Notes: a model not told the origin generated them from the sequence alone. A stretch of DNA of 64,000 nt from Artocarpus heterophyllus (GCA_025403435.1 CM046341.1:248001-312000); one strand, 5' to 3'; counted from the first letter of the stretch, positions 36,145 through 47,879 are shown. Numbers and translations: made by a program.

Positions 36145-37593
36145 ATGACGGCATATTTAAAAGAAGCGAAACGGTTGCTTGGACAATTCAAGTCCTATAC
36201 TTTTAAGCAAATCCCCCGGTCCGAGAACGTGGAAGCCGATGTCCTTGCCCGACTAGCCTCCGGGATAGGCGGAGTAGACCCGATGTCCGTTCCTATTGAA
36301 ATACTCTCTGGACCGAGTATCAGTAAGGAGATCATGAGTCTGGTGGCCGAACCAAAGTGCACATGGATGGACCCAATCATCCGGTACCTGACCCTAGCCG
36401 AATTACCCGACGACCGGGAAGAGGCACGTCGGATACGTAACAGCTCGGCCTGGTATTCGATAATCAGGGAAAAGCTGTACCGACGCGGCTACACGACGCC
36501 ATGCCTAAGATGTTTGGATTCCCAGGAGGCCGAGTACTTAATGAAAGAGATTCTTGAAGGCCTTTGTGGCAATCACTCCGATGGACGCTCCTTAGCCCAG
36601 AAATGCCTGCGGCAGGGTTATTACTGGCCTACTATGCAGCAAGGCTGTAGGATCTTTGCACGGAAATGTTTCAAATGCCAGCAATTTGCTCAGATGCTAG
36701 GGTCACACGCCGAGCCTCTAAATCCGGTGACTTCAGCATGGCCATTTGCAAAATGGGCCATTGACTTGATCGGACCACTCCCTCCGACTCGTTCGTAATT
36801 CAGATATTGCATCGTCGCCATAGACTATCTGACAAAATGGATCGAAGTCGAGCCTTGCACCAACATGACCGAAGCTAAGTGCACCAACTTCGTGTGGAAA
36901 AACATCGTCTGTCGGTTCAGAATCCCGCACACTATCGTGACCGATAACGCTAAGCAGTTTGACTCCTCAGGTCTACGCCATCTGTGCGAGAAGCTCGGTA
37001 TTAAGAAAGTTTACTCTTCCCCGAGCTATCCGCAGAGTAACGGCCAGGTGGAGGCCATGAACAAGACAATTAAAGACAACCTCAAGAAGAAACTCGAGGG
37101 GCTTAAGGGCACATGGATTGACGAACTACCCCAAGTGCTCTGGGCATACCGAACAACTGCGCGAGCTACAACCGGCGAGACACCGTTCTCCCTGGTTTAT
37201 GGGGCAGAAGCCGTCATCCCAGCCGAGGTTGGATTACCGAGCTTGAGGGTCGAGCAATACGAAGAAAAACTGAATGAACAGCTCATGATGACCGAGCTCG
37301 ACCTACTTGAAGAAAAAAGGAACCGAGCATCCATTCGTAATGCAGCCCGGAATCAGGTTGTAGCTCGGTATTACAACAAACGGGTTCAGCCGAGAAGCTT
37401 TAAGGTTGGTGACTTAGTAATGAAGAAGGTCACGGTTCAACAACCCGGTCTTGGGTCCTTTAGTCCGAAGTGGGAAGGACCTTTTAAAGTCGAAGGTGTC
37501 GTGCGATCAGGCACTTACAGGCTGATCGATTTGGAGGGGAATCAGCTCGGGCATCCATGGAATGCCGAGTTGTTAAAAAGATTCTATTCCTGA
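36145..37593 (+). pseudogene. Integrase of the Tat polyprotein, one internal stop
   Basis: The zinc-binding region is present at about 36540-36690 ('CGNHSDGRSLAQK', 'CFKCQQFA'), but the first His of the HHCC set appears to be Leu ('EILEGLCGNH'). TAA at 36796-36798 precedes the core. The core carries the DDE residues: 'VAIDYLTKW', 'VTDNAKQF', and Glu in 'QSNGQVEAMNKT'. The C-terminal part 'PKWEGPFKVEGV' is the usual GPF/Y-like module. It ends at the natural TGA 37591-37593. Confidence 0.9.
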
Positions 37594-38315
37594 AAAAGAA
37601 GAAGCAGAGCCAGATTCCTTTTTTGATCTCTGGCCACAATTCTTTTGTAACTGGACCTGCTGAGCAGGGCTGGAAAAATCAATGTAAATATTACATTAAT
37701 GAACCACAACTTCCCTGAACTCATTCCACCAGAGCAATGTTTTTGGGGGAGGATTATGCCTAAGACGCCATAACCCCAGCTCGGAAGACAAGATGTTGAC
37801 TCCCCACCGAGGGAGTCATCCTCGTCAAACTGGGCAGGGGGGCTAGTCGGTATATATCTCATGTCTGTCATGCAGACGCCCTTAAGTTGCTCGGCACATC
37901 TATGTGCCCGATTAGTCCTATACTTGGTAAAGTTTCTTTAAAACTTCAACAAGTCCATGGGGGGCAACAGGGCAAGGGTGGGTATGCGCCGTTTATATTC
38001 TGTCCGACCGAGATCAGAAACCTAAACTTGCTTGGATAACCAAGCAGAAGTGGATAACTACTCGAAAAACTGAACAAAAGTCCTCGGATTAACTGAGGAC
38101 AGAGGTACTCGTCTACCTCTGCTCGGTAAATTGTCTCCCAGCCTGGGAACTCCCCCGAGAAGTATCTAACTTTAACGTTACGTGGGATGTAAAATAAAAC
38201 TACACGTAAGAAAAAGTGGATGCAAAACGAAAAAATATAAAATGTCAAATTTATTTCCTAGGGAGGTACAAGAAAGTCGGGCACCTCCCAAGCCCGATTA
38301 CAAGAAAGCAGAGGA
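37594..38315. other. Spacer between pol and the antisense gene of the Tat element
   Basis: Non-coding on both strands as far as visible. The two transcription units converge here, so polyadenylation signals of both probably lie in this interval. Confidence 0.5.
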
Positions 38316-40869
38316 TCAATCGGCCCGAGTCTCATCACCAGCTTGAGTCTCGTCCCCGACAGCGTTGTCGTCCTGGCCTCCCTCGGCAGCCGGCACATCC
38401 CCGTCATCATCACCGTCCACAACGACGATCTCTTCTTCAACTTCCCGCGGTTGCTCTGCATCACCCTGGTCCAGCTCGGCGATGACCGACCAGTCGAATG
38501 CAGCCGCCTCGGGATGCTTTTCGATTACATGGTCACGGAGATCGGCCATCCCATCGAAGTAGAGGTCGGTATATTCGGGGGATGTCTTAAATTCTTCGAC
38601 TGCAGCAGCCAGCTGGTCGGGAAGCCCGGCTATGAATCGGTGGTGCTTGGCTTGTAGAGTTGCTAGACGCCCCTCTAGCCGAGTGGCATTCTCTCCCTGT
38701 CGAGCAGCCTTATCCTCTGCCTCCTTGAGCCGCCTCAACATGTCCTCGGCCTCGGAATTCACTTTTTGGGCCTCCTCCTTAGCTCGATCTAGCTCAACCT
38801 TCGTGTCGTTGAGCTCTCTGTCGGAGTCCAACTTCAGCAGGAGGGTCTTCTTGTGCCTTTCTTGCTCCTTGTGGATCTCCCTCACCCCGATGGAGTGCGC
38901 CATGTGCACAACGGCGCTCAGCTGTGAAAAGTACAAGGGGTAAGTTCTCGGCAATACTATAGGAAGTCCCTGCAACCATTGGCTGGCTTGGATACTTACT
39001 GAGGTTGCCGTTCGGAGCGCCATGTTGCACAAATCTGGGAAGTCCTCACCCCGAATCTCCATGAAGAAGTCATTTGGGGGAGCCACGTCCCCGATGCGTT
39101 CAAGGAGCATGCCTCGGTAGTTCGGGCGCCTTCTCTGTTGGTCCTCGGAAGAACCTCTAGATGCCCCGTCTACTCGGTCGACCTCAGAAGAGACCCTTAC
39201 TGGCGGTGGCGGTGGAGCTTGGACTGATGTGGAGGTCTGCCAGGCGCGTGTCGGGAGCTCGGGCGCTGGAGTCCGCTTACGCTTTTTGCTGGCCTCAACG
39301 GCCTTGCCCTTGCCCTTCCTCTGTGTTGACATCTGGGCAAGCCTGCCAGCGCGGGAGCTCGGTGCGGTCATTTCTGTACAAAGAAAACCCCAGTTAAACG
39401 AAGGACGAAATAAAAGAGGAAAGGGCGACTATAAATAAAATTCTGGGCTGACCTCCGATCCGGAGTTGGCCCGACGGGTACAGGAGCCTAATCATGCCCT
39501 CGAGGTTCTCGTCGGCTACAGGTGGCCCCGCATCGAGGGAGCCACTGGACGAGTCCTCGGTACTGGACGATGAAGGCTCCCTCGTTGACCACCCGGACCG
39601 GGAAGTGCTTGGCCCTTGAAGATCCGCGTCACCCAGACGGGCAACAGTAACCTGCCCGGTTTCCCGGGCAGGACGCCTAGCTCGGGGAAAACTGCTGGAT
39701 TCCCCGAACCAACCGTATCTGGACAGAGTGTCATTTCTTAGAAGAAAGGACTGTTGTCTGGACGACTCGAGCTTCTCGAACAGTTTGTCCACGGCCTCTA
39801 TTACGTGGCTCGGTGCCCAAGGGTGCTTGGTCAAGACGTGCCCCAGCTCAAATGACCCCGGTACTTGTTCATCCTCGGGGATAGCTTCACCGGCTCGGGC
39901 TAAAAAGTTTCCCCCGATGTAAAACCATTCGTACTTCCACAGCTTGTCCGAGTCGGGGTTGCCCAGAATAAAGTCCTTTCTGAAGCCGGTGAAGTAGTAC
40001 CAGCCGGACTGCCGAGGAAGCTTCTTCATCTTAAATACTTGCTTGAAGGCCTCCAACGGCATCTCAGTACTCCGGTGGTACTTCCACAAAATATACATCC
40101 CGATCAACGACCTATAGCTGTTCGGGTTCAATTGTGCCGGGCACACATTAAAATCATTAAGCGCCCGACGAAGGAAACGGTGCAGTGGTAGATGCAACCC
40201 GGCCTTGAAGAACTCGGCGTAAAGTGTGATAAATCCCTCCGGTGCCTCTAAAGGTGAATCTCCCTTTCCGGGGACGACAAGATTCACATTGGCCGGGATG
40301 CCATACTCGTCGCGTAGGGCCTCTAACCGCAACTCCGTGATCGCGCTTATATAACCCGCCGCCGAGGTTTGCCCAGGGCGGCTCACCCGATATGCTGTAA
40401 CGCCTCGCACGCGGGTGGCCCGGACCTCTTGCTCCATTTTTGGCTGCTCTGCTCCTGAATCCTCGGCTGCATGCTCCTCATCGGAGGCATCAACTGTAAT
40501 CACACCTGCAGCTTGGACGGGGGCCTCAGCATTTCGACCAGAGGCGCTCGGAGCATCCTCACGGGTTTGAAACTCGGCCCTCTCCCTTGGAAAAACTTAG
40601 GAATGGCCCGCTGTTGCCACCCCGATATAAGGGTCTTGTTCCCTGGACGGCCTGATAAGCTTGTGCCCGCCCAGCAAATTCAAAAATTCTTGCTTGGGCA
40701 CGGTCTGGGAATCGACCCTTAGGATCTGCTCCAGCCGCCTGGCCCCTTCCCGTCTTTGGGACGCCGCCTCGACATCAGATTGAGTCGAAGAAGAGCTACT
40801 GCTCTCCCCACTACTTCCCGACCATGAAACCTCCACGTTTTGTGAGTCAGACAAATCACTCATTTTCAC
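38316..40869 (-). pseudogene. Antisense gene of the Tat element (Transposase_28-like domain plus coiled coil), one in-frame stop
   Basis: The reading frame runs from ATG 40869 (or ATG 40863) to 39453, broken only by TAA at 40594-40596. A 79-nt GT-AG intron (39452-39374) then joins in frame to 39373-38316. A second possible intron (38999-38922, 78 nt, in frame) may or may not be removed. The N-terminal part is Ser/acidic. The middle (about 40330-39870) has 'YGIPANVNLVVPG', 'GLHLPLHRFLRRAL' and 'PNSYRSLIGMYI', which I recognise as the plant 'putative gypsy type transposon' domain (Pfam Transposase_28). The last exon has a basic 'KGKGKAVEASKKRKR', a long charged coiled coil (about 38850-38640) and an acidic tail. 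Its function is unknown; such antisense frames are known in Tat elements. Confidence 0.82.
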
Positions 40870-41001
40870 TCAGAAAGTTACCTGCTCGGGTTCTTGGTAG
40901 CTCGGTTGATATAATCCTCGGCTATTACTTGAGCTTGGCAGCTAAAACTTCTCGTTCGTAAAATTTCTGAAAATAAAGTGCAAATTACGGAGGGGAAGGA
41001 C

Positions 41002-41011
41002 CCTATTTATA
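41002..41011 (-). promoter_or_regulatory. TATA box of the antisense gene
   Basis: On the minus strand CTATAAATAGG sits about 130-140 bases before the antisense ATG (40869). It is identical to the core of the sense TATA box in the 3' LTR (41616-41625). It lies outside the LTR, in the internal DNA. Confidence 0.7.
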
Positions 41012-41227
41012 GCCATTTTAAACGGAAAATTCGAGCGCGAAAACCCAAAAGGCGCAATTAATACGCCTGACAGCCGCACAGACGGCTGCGACGCGACATG
41101 CGTCCCCCGTCTGATCCGCGCGTCTTTTCGCCGCACCCCACTCCTAAGTGTCGCTTGGCCTTCTTCCTTTGAGCCGACCTCACCCACTCGGCATAGTCCA
41201 CCCGGCCGAACACCGACCAGGTGAACT

Positions 41228-41240
41228 GGGGGGCTAATAA
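41228..41240 (+). promoter_or_regulatory. Polypurine tract of the Tat element
   Basis: 'ACTGGGGGGCTAATAA' immediately precedes the 3' LTR. A G-rich run followed by CTAATAA is the form commonly seen in Tat and Athila elements. Confidence 0.75.
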
Positions 41241-41865
41241 TGTTGAGGGTAAGCTCGGCGCCTCCACCGAGGACCCTAACTTTGGTGGTCGGCAACTCAG
41301 TTTGGCAGACATAGGCTACCGCCCGACCCGACGACTTATGCTTCTTCCCGAGGTGCCTTCCATTTATATGAGGGCACACCCCCAAGAAGGCTGCCACCTC
41401 GGGGATGTACAGTAACTCGGGTCGGGCCATGCTATCCATCATAATACGTCACTACTCATCCTTGTAGGCCAACATCAGGCAGACGTGCTACCGTCCGATA
41501 GAGTCCAATCCATTAGACAATGGACGCGACACTTGTCACTTATTGCTTAATACACTTTGATGTGACACCTGGGTAATGGGTAAAACCCATCTTACACCCG
41601 ATCCAGCTGGTGGCCTATAAATAGGATGCATTTATGACGTTTTAAGAGGAGAGACTTCCTCATACCTAATTAGCTGCCGACCTCTGCCGAGCAATACTTG
41701 CCTTGAGCATCGGAGAGCCATTGTCTATTGACTAATCCCCTTTCTCCGAATCATCCCTCTTGCAGGTACTCACTCCCGACCAGGGGCAAGCTTAGGAGGA
41801 GGTCGTAAGGTATTTCAGTCACACGTGGGTGTTGATCCGACGCCGGACAGCGGTAAGCATCAACA
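41241..41865 (+). repeat. 3' LTR of the Tat element
   Basis: 625 bp, from TGTTGAGGGT to GCATCAACA, with the same inverted TGTTG/CAACA ends and landmarks as the solo LTR at 1218-1948. A TATA box (TATAAATAGG, 41616-41625) marks the sense promoter; 'CCTCTTGCAGGTACTC' near 41758 contains a possible splice donor or R/U5 element. The partner 5' LTR is not in the assembled sequence. Confidence 0.88.
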
Positions 41866-41870
41866 TATCT

Positions 41871-42390
41871 TAAAGTATTTTTTTTCACAATAACAAAAAA
41901 TTCCCTCTTTTTTTTCTTAACTTGAGGGAGGAGAATCCAACTTTACACCATATGATAGATTTAGGTGTAAAATTACCTGAGACTTGAATCCATTGAAATT
42001 CTCTTTTTTTTTCTTTTTTTTTGAAATGAAATTCTCCTCATCTCCTTCTTTTCAACAGAGTACAAATCGAGATAAAATTTTGAGGAATAACTCTTCTTAT
42101 CTTTTGCCATGGGTGGAAAAAGCAATTGAAAACAACAGGCAGGCAAATCGAGATTCCTTCCAAGCCACCCAATAATGCATGAAAGGAACACAAACGACAA
42201 CACAACACAAGTCGAGTCTCCGTGACCATGTCCATAACCATCAAAAGAAAAAAGATGAGACAATTTGAACCGTTAAATTTATAAAAAAAAGAAAATATTT
42301 AATAGATATATCATTTTCAAAAGTTACACCGCCACTAGTAACGATTACACTGCATAATTTCTCATAAAATAAGTGCACTTCAATCTTCTC
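41871..42390. other. Intergenic DNA between the Tat element and the bHLH gene
   Basis: AT-rich with T-runs. No coding motif in either strand. It contains the upstream promoter region of the bHLH gene. Confidence 0.5.
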
Positions 42391-42393
42391 TTA

Positions 42394-42403
42394 TTTATAA
42401 AAA
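42394..42403 (+). promoter_or_regulatory. TATA box of the bHLH gene
   Basis: TTTATAAAAA lies about 350 bases before the ATG. It is followed by a pyrimidine-rich leader with a (CT)n run at about 42478-42493, typical of plant 5' UTRs. Confidence 0.6.
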
Positions 42404-42748
42404 CCCCCAAACGACGCGTGCTCTCTTTTCATTCCTTTATTATCTCCCTTCTTTTCTTCGCACCACGGTTTCTCGCTCCTCTCTCTCTCTCTCCCCGCCT
42501 TCATCTTATTCGTCCAAACACAGACACCTCAACCAACTCCGTTCCGTTTATACCCTCTCTCTCCTTTCTCTCTCTAAAAATCTCACCTTTATCTCTTCTA
42601 AAAAGCTATAATCACTCTTCAAATCTCTAATTATCTCTCCCCTAATCTTCTTCTTCCCATCTCTCAAAGACAGGATTTTTACTCAGAGAGAGATTAGAAA
42701 CTGAGATTCGGAATCTGCTATCGTATCGGATCGGATCGGACGGCGGAG

Positions 42749-43453
42749 ATGGCCTCATCATCTCTGATTTCTTCTTCTCCCAATCCCGTAACGAACAGCA
42801 CCGATCATCGGCCACAGAGCAGAAAGAAAATCAGGAGGAAAAACAAAATCTTCTCGCAAGCCAAACAGAACGGTGGCGCCGCCGCCGACTTGGCGCGCCA
42901 AGCTCAGAACTGGAAGACGGAGGCTCAACAGCAAATCTACTCCTCGAAACTCATCAAGGCCCTCAGCCACGTCTCCATCGGCGAAGGCACGCCGTCGGCG
43001 CCGGCGGCACCGCGCCGCGGCCGAGCAGTTCGGGAGACTGCGTACAGAGTCCTGGCGGCGACGGCCAAGGGGCGCACGCGCTGGAGCCGAGCCATTCTGA
43101 CGAACCGGCTCAAGCTGAAATTCAGGAAGCAGAAGAGACAGAGAAGTGCGTCGGCGGCTGTGCCGGCGGTGACCGGGAATAGCCGGTCGACGAAGAAGCC
43201 TAGAGTGAGCGTCTACCGGTTAAAGGGGAAGAATTTACCGGCTGTGCAGAGGAAGGTGCGTGTTCTTGGCCGGTTGGTTCCCGGTTGCCGGAAACAGCCT
43301 CTTCCAGTTATTCTGGAAGAAGCTACTGATTACATACCGGCTCTGGAGATGCAAGTCCGAGCCATGTCGGCTGTCCTCGAGCTTCTCTCAGGCGGCTCGA
43401 GCTCCGGCTCCGCCGGATCCGGAGCCGGCTCCAACTCAGCTCCGCCAACTTGA
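42749..43453 (+). CDS. Atypical bHLH transcription regulator, bHLH147/148 (AIF) type
   Basis: Single exon, 234 residues. The N-terminus is Ser-rich with a basic stretch SRKKIRRKNK (residues 24-33). Residues 96-130 hold 'AYRVLAATAKGRTRWSRAIL' and a basic tail, and residues about 166-213 form the helix-loop-helix ('KVRVLGRLVPGCRKQPLPVI', 'ATDYIPALEMQVRAM'). The Gly/Ser-rich end is low complexity. These features match Arabidopsis bHLH147/148/149/150, called ATBS1-interacting factors. They lack a DNA-contacting basic region and act through dimerisation, for instance to restrain brassinosteroid-driven growth. The ATG follows 'cggcggag' and no upstream in-frame start is better. Local GC is high only within the coding part. 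Confidence 0.9.
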   Translation: MASSSLISSSPNPVTNSTDHRPQSRKKIRRKNKIFSQAKQNGGAAADLARQAQNWKTEAQQQIYSSKLIKALSHVSIGEGTPSAPAAPRRGRAVRETAYRVLAATAKGRTRWSRAILTNRLKLKFRKQKRQRSASAAVPAVTGNSRSTKKPRVSVYRLKGKNLPAVQRKVRVLGRLVPGCRKQPLPVILEEATDYIPALEMQVRAMSAVLELLSGGSSSGSAGSGAGSNSAPPT

Positions 43454-46400
43454 GAATTTGACACAAAATCCTCACTTTAAGGTGTTTTTTTTTTCCTTTT
43501 TTTTTCTTCCACTTTTTCTTTTTCATATTTTCTCACCTCTCCAAGTAATTTCTCTGTTAAATACAAGCCCTCTACTCTCAAGTATTTTTTTTTTTTTGGT
43601 TTTTAAGTAATTTTATGGCACACTTCCTTGAGAGATATCATCAAAGTTATCGACTTTGGAAATCTGAGTTTGTATAATAACTGAATGAATTGTGAAATCC
43701 AATTTTCTTTATTTTTCTATTTTGGGTTTTTTTTTGTTTTTTGTTTTTGGCTAGAATGTGTTCCAGAATGCTGTTATAAATTTATAATTATTCAACTATT
43801 TTATTTATCTGCTTTTTGTAATATTTTGTACTAATAATACGAAAAATAGCCAGAACTATAATGAGAAGACTAGTCACAAATTGGTTTCTTGCCTTTTTTT
43901 TTTTTTTTGGCTGTCAAAATTGAACCGATCACATTATTTTATCCAATACCTATTCAAGATTTGGAATTATGCCTGTTTTCACCAAATGCAAAAGATGAGA
44001 TTGCGTGGTTTTCAAAAAAAAAGAAAAAAAGAAAAACAAACTTTTGTTTTACTCAACTCGATGTGAACAGGAAACAAACTATTCCTTTCACAATCTACCA
44101 TTATTATCAGGAGCATATTTTATTCTTTGGAGACTTGTTCAACGAGACCCCCCGACCATACATGCTTCGAAACAATTCAATCCGGTCAAAATTTTTAACG
44201 GTTGTAGGATAAATATCTATCATGGGTATTTTTTTCGGTTCATTAGAAATTGTCTTATTATTATTATAGAAACGTTTTTTTTTTTTTTTGGCCCTAAAAG
44301 GAAGAGAATTTGAATTTTTACCTAGAGAAGGGTGGTAGTATAAGTAACCCTTTTTGAGTACTTGTGACAAGGGTCGATTTTGGTGACAATTTTTGTATTA
44401 GTTGAAACCGGCCAAAGGGGAAATGGGGTGATTGGAGGGGGTTGGATTTGGTCTTATCTGAGTTGCCGAAAGCTCAAAGCAACATTAATGAGTGTAAAGG
44501 GTACATATCATGTGGGGTGTTGACCCCACCATGAATGACCATCTGTATATCCAATATTCCCAAACTTGATCGTTTGGTAGTGCAATATCTATTTCTTTCT
44601 TTCATGCTCATCACTTTGTAGACTTGGAGAATATTGTTATTATTTTTCACCCTTAGTGATGAATGAATTATGACATGTATCATTGTAAAAAAGTTATTAT
44701 AGTTTTGATATGTTATTAGGTCTATTTACATATTATAGTTTTTTTAGAATTACTATCTACCAACAAAATTATTCATAATTGCTATAATATGTCATCATTA
44801 CATGATGAAAAATGCAATTCATCTTTTTAATCTTTTTTTTAATACGTGACTTTTCTCTTGCACTAGTAATTGCATGATTGGAGAAAACATTGTAAATGTT
44901 AGATTTCATTAGAATCACGTCAAAATAAAGTAAGCATACATAAAATTAATAAAATTTGACACAAACTTAGTAGTTAAAACTAAAAATTAAAATAATTTTA
45001 ATACAATATTTAAGAATTTTATGCTATAATATATTTTTATTTTTCGTTATAATAGTTGAAATGATATTTTTCTTAACATTATTGTCAGACTCTTTAAGTT
45101 TGGGCAAGAGATGGAAGAGGTAGGACAATCGCCCCTTCAAACCGGTCCCTCTCAAAAGGTTGGAGGGACATGTGTCCCCTGTCAAACTTAGGACCCTACC
45201 ATTGAGCCAACCCCCACTCTCTCCCTCTCTTATGAGGTCCGAATTTGTTTTGAGGTACCACCGCACACGGGTGCTTGGGTTTCATCACTATCAAGCCTTG
45301 ATTGGTCTTCAATTAAGCACTTGGTTTGAGTACTACTACTGGACACTACAGTACAGTATAATTTAGTGTTCAATAATGTTCCCATTTCTGTTCTCCTACA
45401 GATTTGAAAGAAATAGCTACTGCACATTTGAAACGTCAGATTGGTGGTTCATTTCATCAATTTGGCGCATCTAAAACCCATGTGCCTTATTTAAAGGCTG
45501 ACCCCTTTTCTTCACCTATTCAAAAATGAAAAAGAAAACAAAATAGCCAAAAAAAAAGAGAGAGAGAAAGTAATTTAGCTGACGATGCATGAAGTTTTTG
45601 CTTTCACAGAAATGGAATCACCACCTTCCATAACCAAAGCACATATTAGGGGTTAGATATGAGAAAAGTTGTAACAGTGAAAAAACAAAAACAAAACAAA
45701 AAAGGAGTATTCACCTCGTTGATTTTATTTGGATGAGACTTTTGCGGTAAGTCACGAGAAAATACTCAATCGATAGGATTTTGTTTTGAATTAAGATCTG
45801 CATTAGGTCATATCAGTTTTGTATTTTTTTTATGTGATTTTTTTTTACTAAATCTTATATAAAAGCTCCTAATTTTTATACCACATTAACAAAATTCATC
45901 AGGACAAAAAAACATTAAATAAGAAAAAAAAAGAAAAAAAAGAGAGGTGTCTCATGGTTTTGAGTGGTGGTTGGTTTAAGAGCCAATTAGAAACAATACA
46001 AGTCCATGAATCCGACAATCAACTGCAAAATTCCTTCATCAACAAGTACTTTACCAAAGTTTACATCACCCAACAAACTGTGTACCAAATATAAACAATT
46101 TGCTTATTATAACCCAAAAATAATTCTCTACATAAAATAATTAATTATAACACCCATTTCATTTCCCTAAAAGTACATGAAAAACAAAAAAGTAGAAAAA
46201 ACAGGTAGAGAAAGTAACCTTAAATCGGTTAAAAATCAGGTACTTAAACAGTGATAAATTACGGATTAACACGCAACATCTACGATTATTACTTAGCACA
46301 AAGTACTCTATATGAAGTCTAATCATTATTAGTAAAATTAAAGGCAATTGGCTCCACAAAGCATCGCATCATAATTAGTGGCCAAAGCATGTGGCTTTTG

Positions 46401-46975
46401 ATGGTTCATTACTAAACATCACTGCCCTTTTTTTTATATATATATTTATGACGCTAGGGATTTTTGCTAAGAAATGATATAATGAGTGTGTTTTACACTA
46501 TTGTTAGCTTTAAGAACACTATATACGCAATTGGCATTTTGCACAAAAATAACAGAATTAGAGGCATTGCCTTTTAACCTCTTTAATTAAAACGATGGAA
46601 TATTTAGGATTAATGGACCAGCACTTAACTACATATCTATATATGTGTGTATATATATATTTTTAAAGTGACCATCTAAGTACTAGAGGTAACGAATTAT
46701 TTCATGAGGCCTCTCTCTCATCCAATGACAAGATGCCCCTTCTCTAAATAACACGCTCACTCTTTTTCCTTATTCAGTTCATTTATTTGAAACTATTGTG
46801 TGTTTATGTGTGCATGTATGTGTCTGTGTTTATATATATGTTAAGCAGCTCGTGCATTTCAATTAATACATCCATGGAGAATATATAATTGAAAGGGAAG
46901 AACATAAAACAAACCACCGATTTTGTTGACTATAGATATATAGGATTATATATAGTACATCAAACAAACCACCGA
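43454..46975. other. Intergenic DNA, no gene supported
   Basis: AT-rich, with poly(T) and poly(A) runs near 43490-43510, 43899-43910, 44276-44289 and 45925-45945. 45100-45215 is GC-richer and may be a SINE-like remnant on the minus strand. No convincing protein-coding frame. Confidence 0.5.
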
Positions 46976-47030
46976 TTAATAAGCCTTGTAAGTTTTTTTC
47001 AGCGACAAGAATAGTGATGGAACACCTTGC
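46976..47030 (-). CDS. Tentative last exon of an unrecognised gene split by the copia insertion
   Basis: On the minus strand 'CTTTTTCAG|GCAAGG' opens a 55-nt stretch that reads on to TAA (46976-46978), coding for GVPSLFLSLKKTYKAY at the end. It joins in frame (AA|G) with the candidate exon 54118-54065 on the far side of the copia element. Without the copia element and one TSD copy the intervening intron would be 90 nt, a normal plant size. No homologue is recognised. Confidence 0.3.
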
Positions 47031-47083
47031 CTGAAAAAGTTGGAAAGTCAGAATCGTGATCAACGCTGATCATATGTTTATGC

Positions 47084-47568
47084 TGTTAGAAAAAAATAAT
47101 TTTTCATGTGGGCACACATATGTAATTAAATGTGTTATTTAATGCTATCTTAAAGTAAAGCCTAAATTAAAGTGATATAATTAAGATAAAGTTAAAAGGC
47201 TTTATTGGGTATTAAAAATAATGTATGGGTTATATTTGTTAATATTATATGTGTAGATACCAATTTGTAATTTCCAGATTTTATGATGGGCGAAACTGGA
47301 AATACACTAAAATATCTAAAGTTATATATTTTGGTTATGGTCCCCAATTCATACGGATTATTCATTCAGAAAGTTTTCAGATATTCCTACTTCTCTGAAA
47401 TCCCATCTTCAGAAAAGAATTAAAGGAATACGTATTGAATTGGAAGGCAATAACCCATATCAATCCAAGATCATGAATTCAGGTACGCTTCCGCAATTTG
47501 GTATGATTTTTTCTCAATAGTTTGACATGAACGATCCTGTAGAAATTTTAGTTCAATCCAGTCTATCA
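47084..47568 (+). repeat. 5' LTR of the copia element
   Basis: 485 bp. It differs from the 3' LTR at three sites I could find (in 'gtgtagata', 'attcagaaag' and 'ccgcaattt'). It contains an ATG at 47473 followed by a splice-donor-like CAG|GTACGC at 47482/47483. Confidence 0.93.
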
Positions 47569-47570
47569 AG

Positions 47571-47582
47571 TGGTATCAGAGC
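47571..47582 (+). promoter_or_regulatory. Primer binding site of the copia element (tRNA-iMet type)
   Basis: TGGTATCAGAGC begins two bases after the 5' LTR end. Confidence 0.93.
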
Positions 47583-47879
47583 CTTTCATGTTGAATTATT
47601 GAGAAATTTTTCTCAAAAGTTTTGGTTGAATAAGGTTCATTCTGTTTTTTGTTTAATATAAATACCTATACGTATGTTTGTGGAATTGATTATGGATGCT
47701 CTGCATTAAATTGTTGACTTCTGTTTTTTTTCTTTCCTTTCGGTCGGGAGTCAATAATGAATTTAGTAATGCATTAATTGAGGCTGCCGCATTATATGAT
47801 TCAGGCTGCATTCAATTCATTAAAAAAAAAAAAAAATTTTGATGAATCAAGTTTGCATATACGATTTCTTTGAATCAAG

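Larger units (their letters stand above)
32126..41865 (+). mobile_element. Tat-lineage Ty3/gypsy retrotransposon, 5' end lost in the gap
   Basis: Order on the plus strand: gag, protease, reverse transcriptase, RNase H, a second (archaeal-like) RNase H, integrase; then an antisense gene, a polypurine tract and a 625-bp 3' LTR. The dual RNase H before integrase and an extra antisense reading frame between pol and the 3' LTR are hallmarks of the plant Tat lineage (Retand/Grande-like). GC content is far higher than the flanks. The 3' border is followed by TATCT (41866-41870), the expected target duplication, but the 5' partner cannot be checked. The element is coding-dead: eight in-frame stops interrupt gag-pol. 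Confidence 0.92.

Noticed and set aside
33052..36798. Treating in-frame stops of the Tat polyprotein as intron boundaries
   Set aside because: Coding similarity continues without loss of residues right up to and after each stop, and no paired splice sites surround them.
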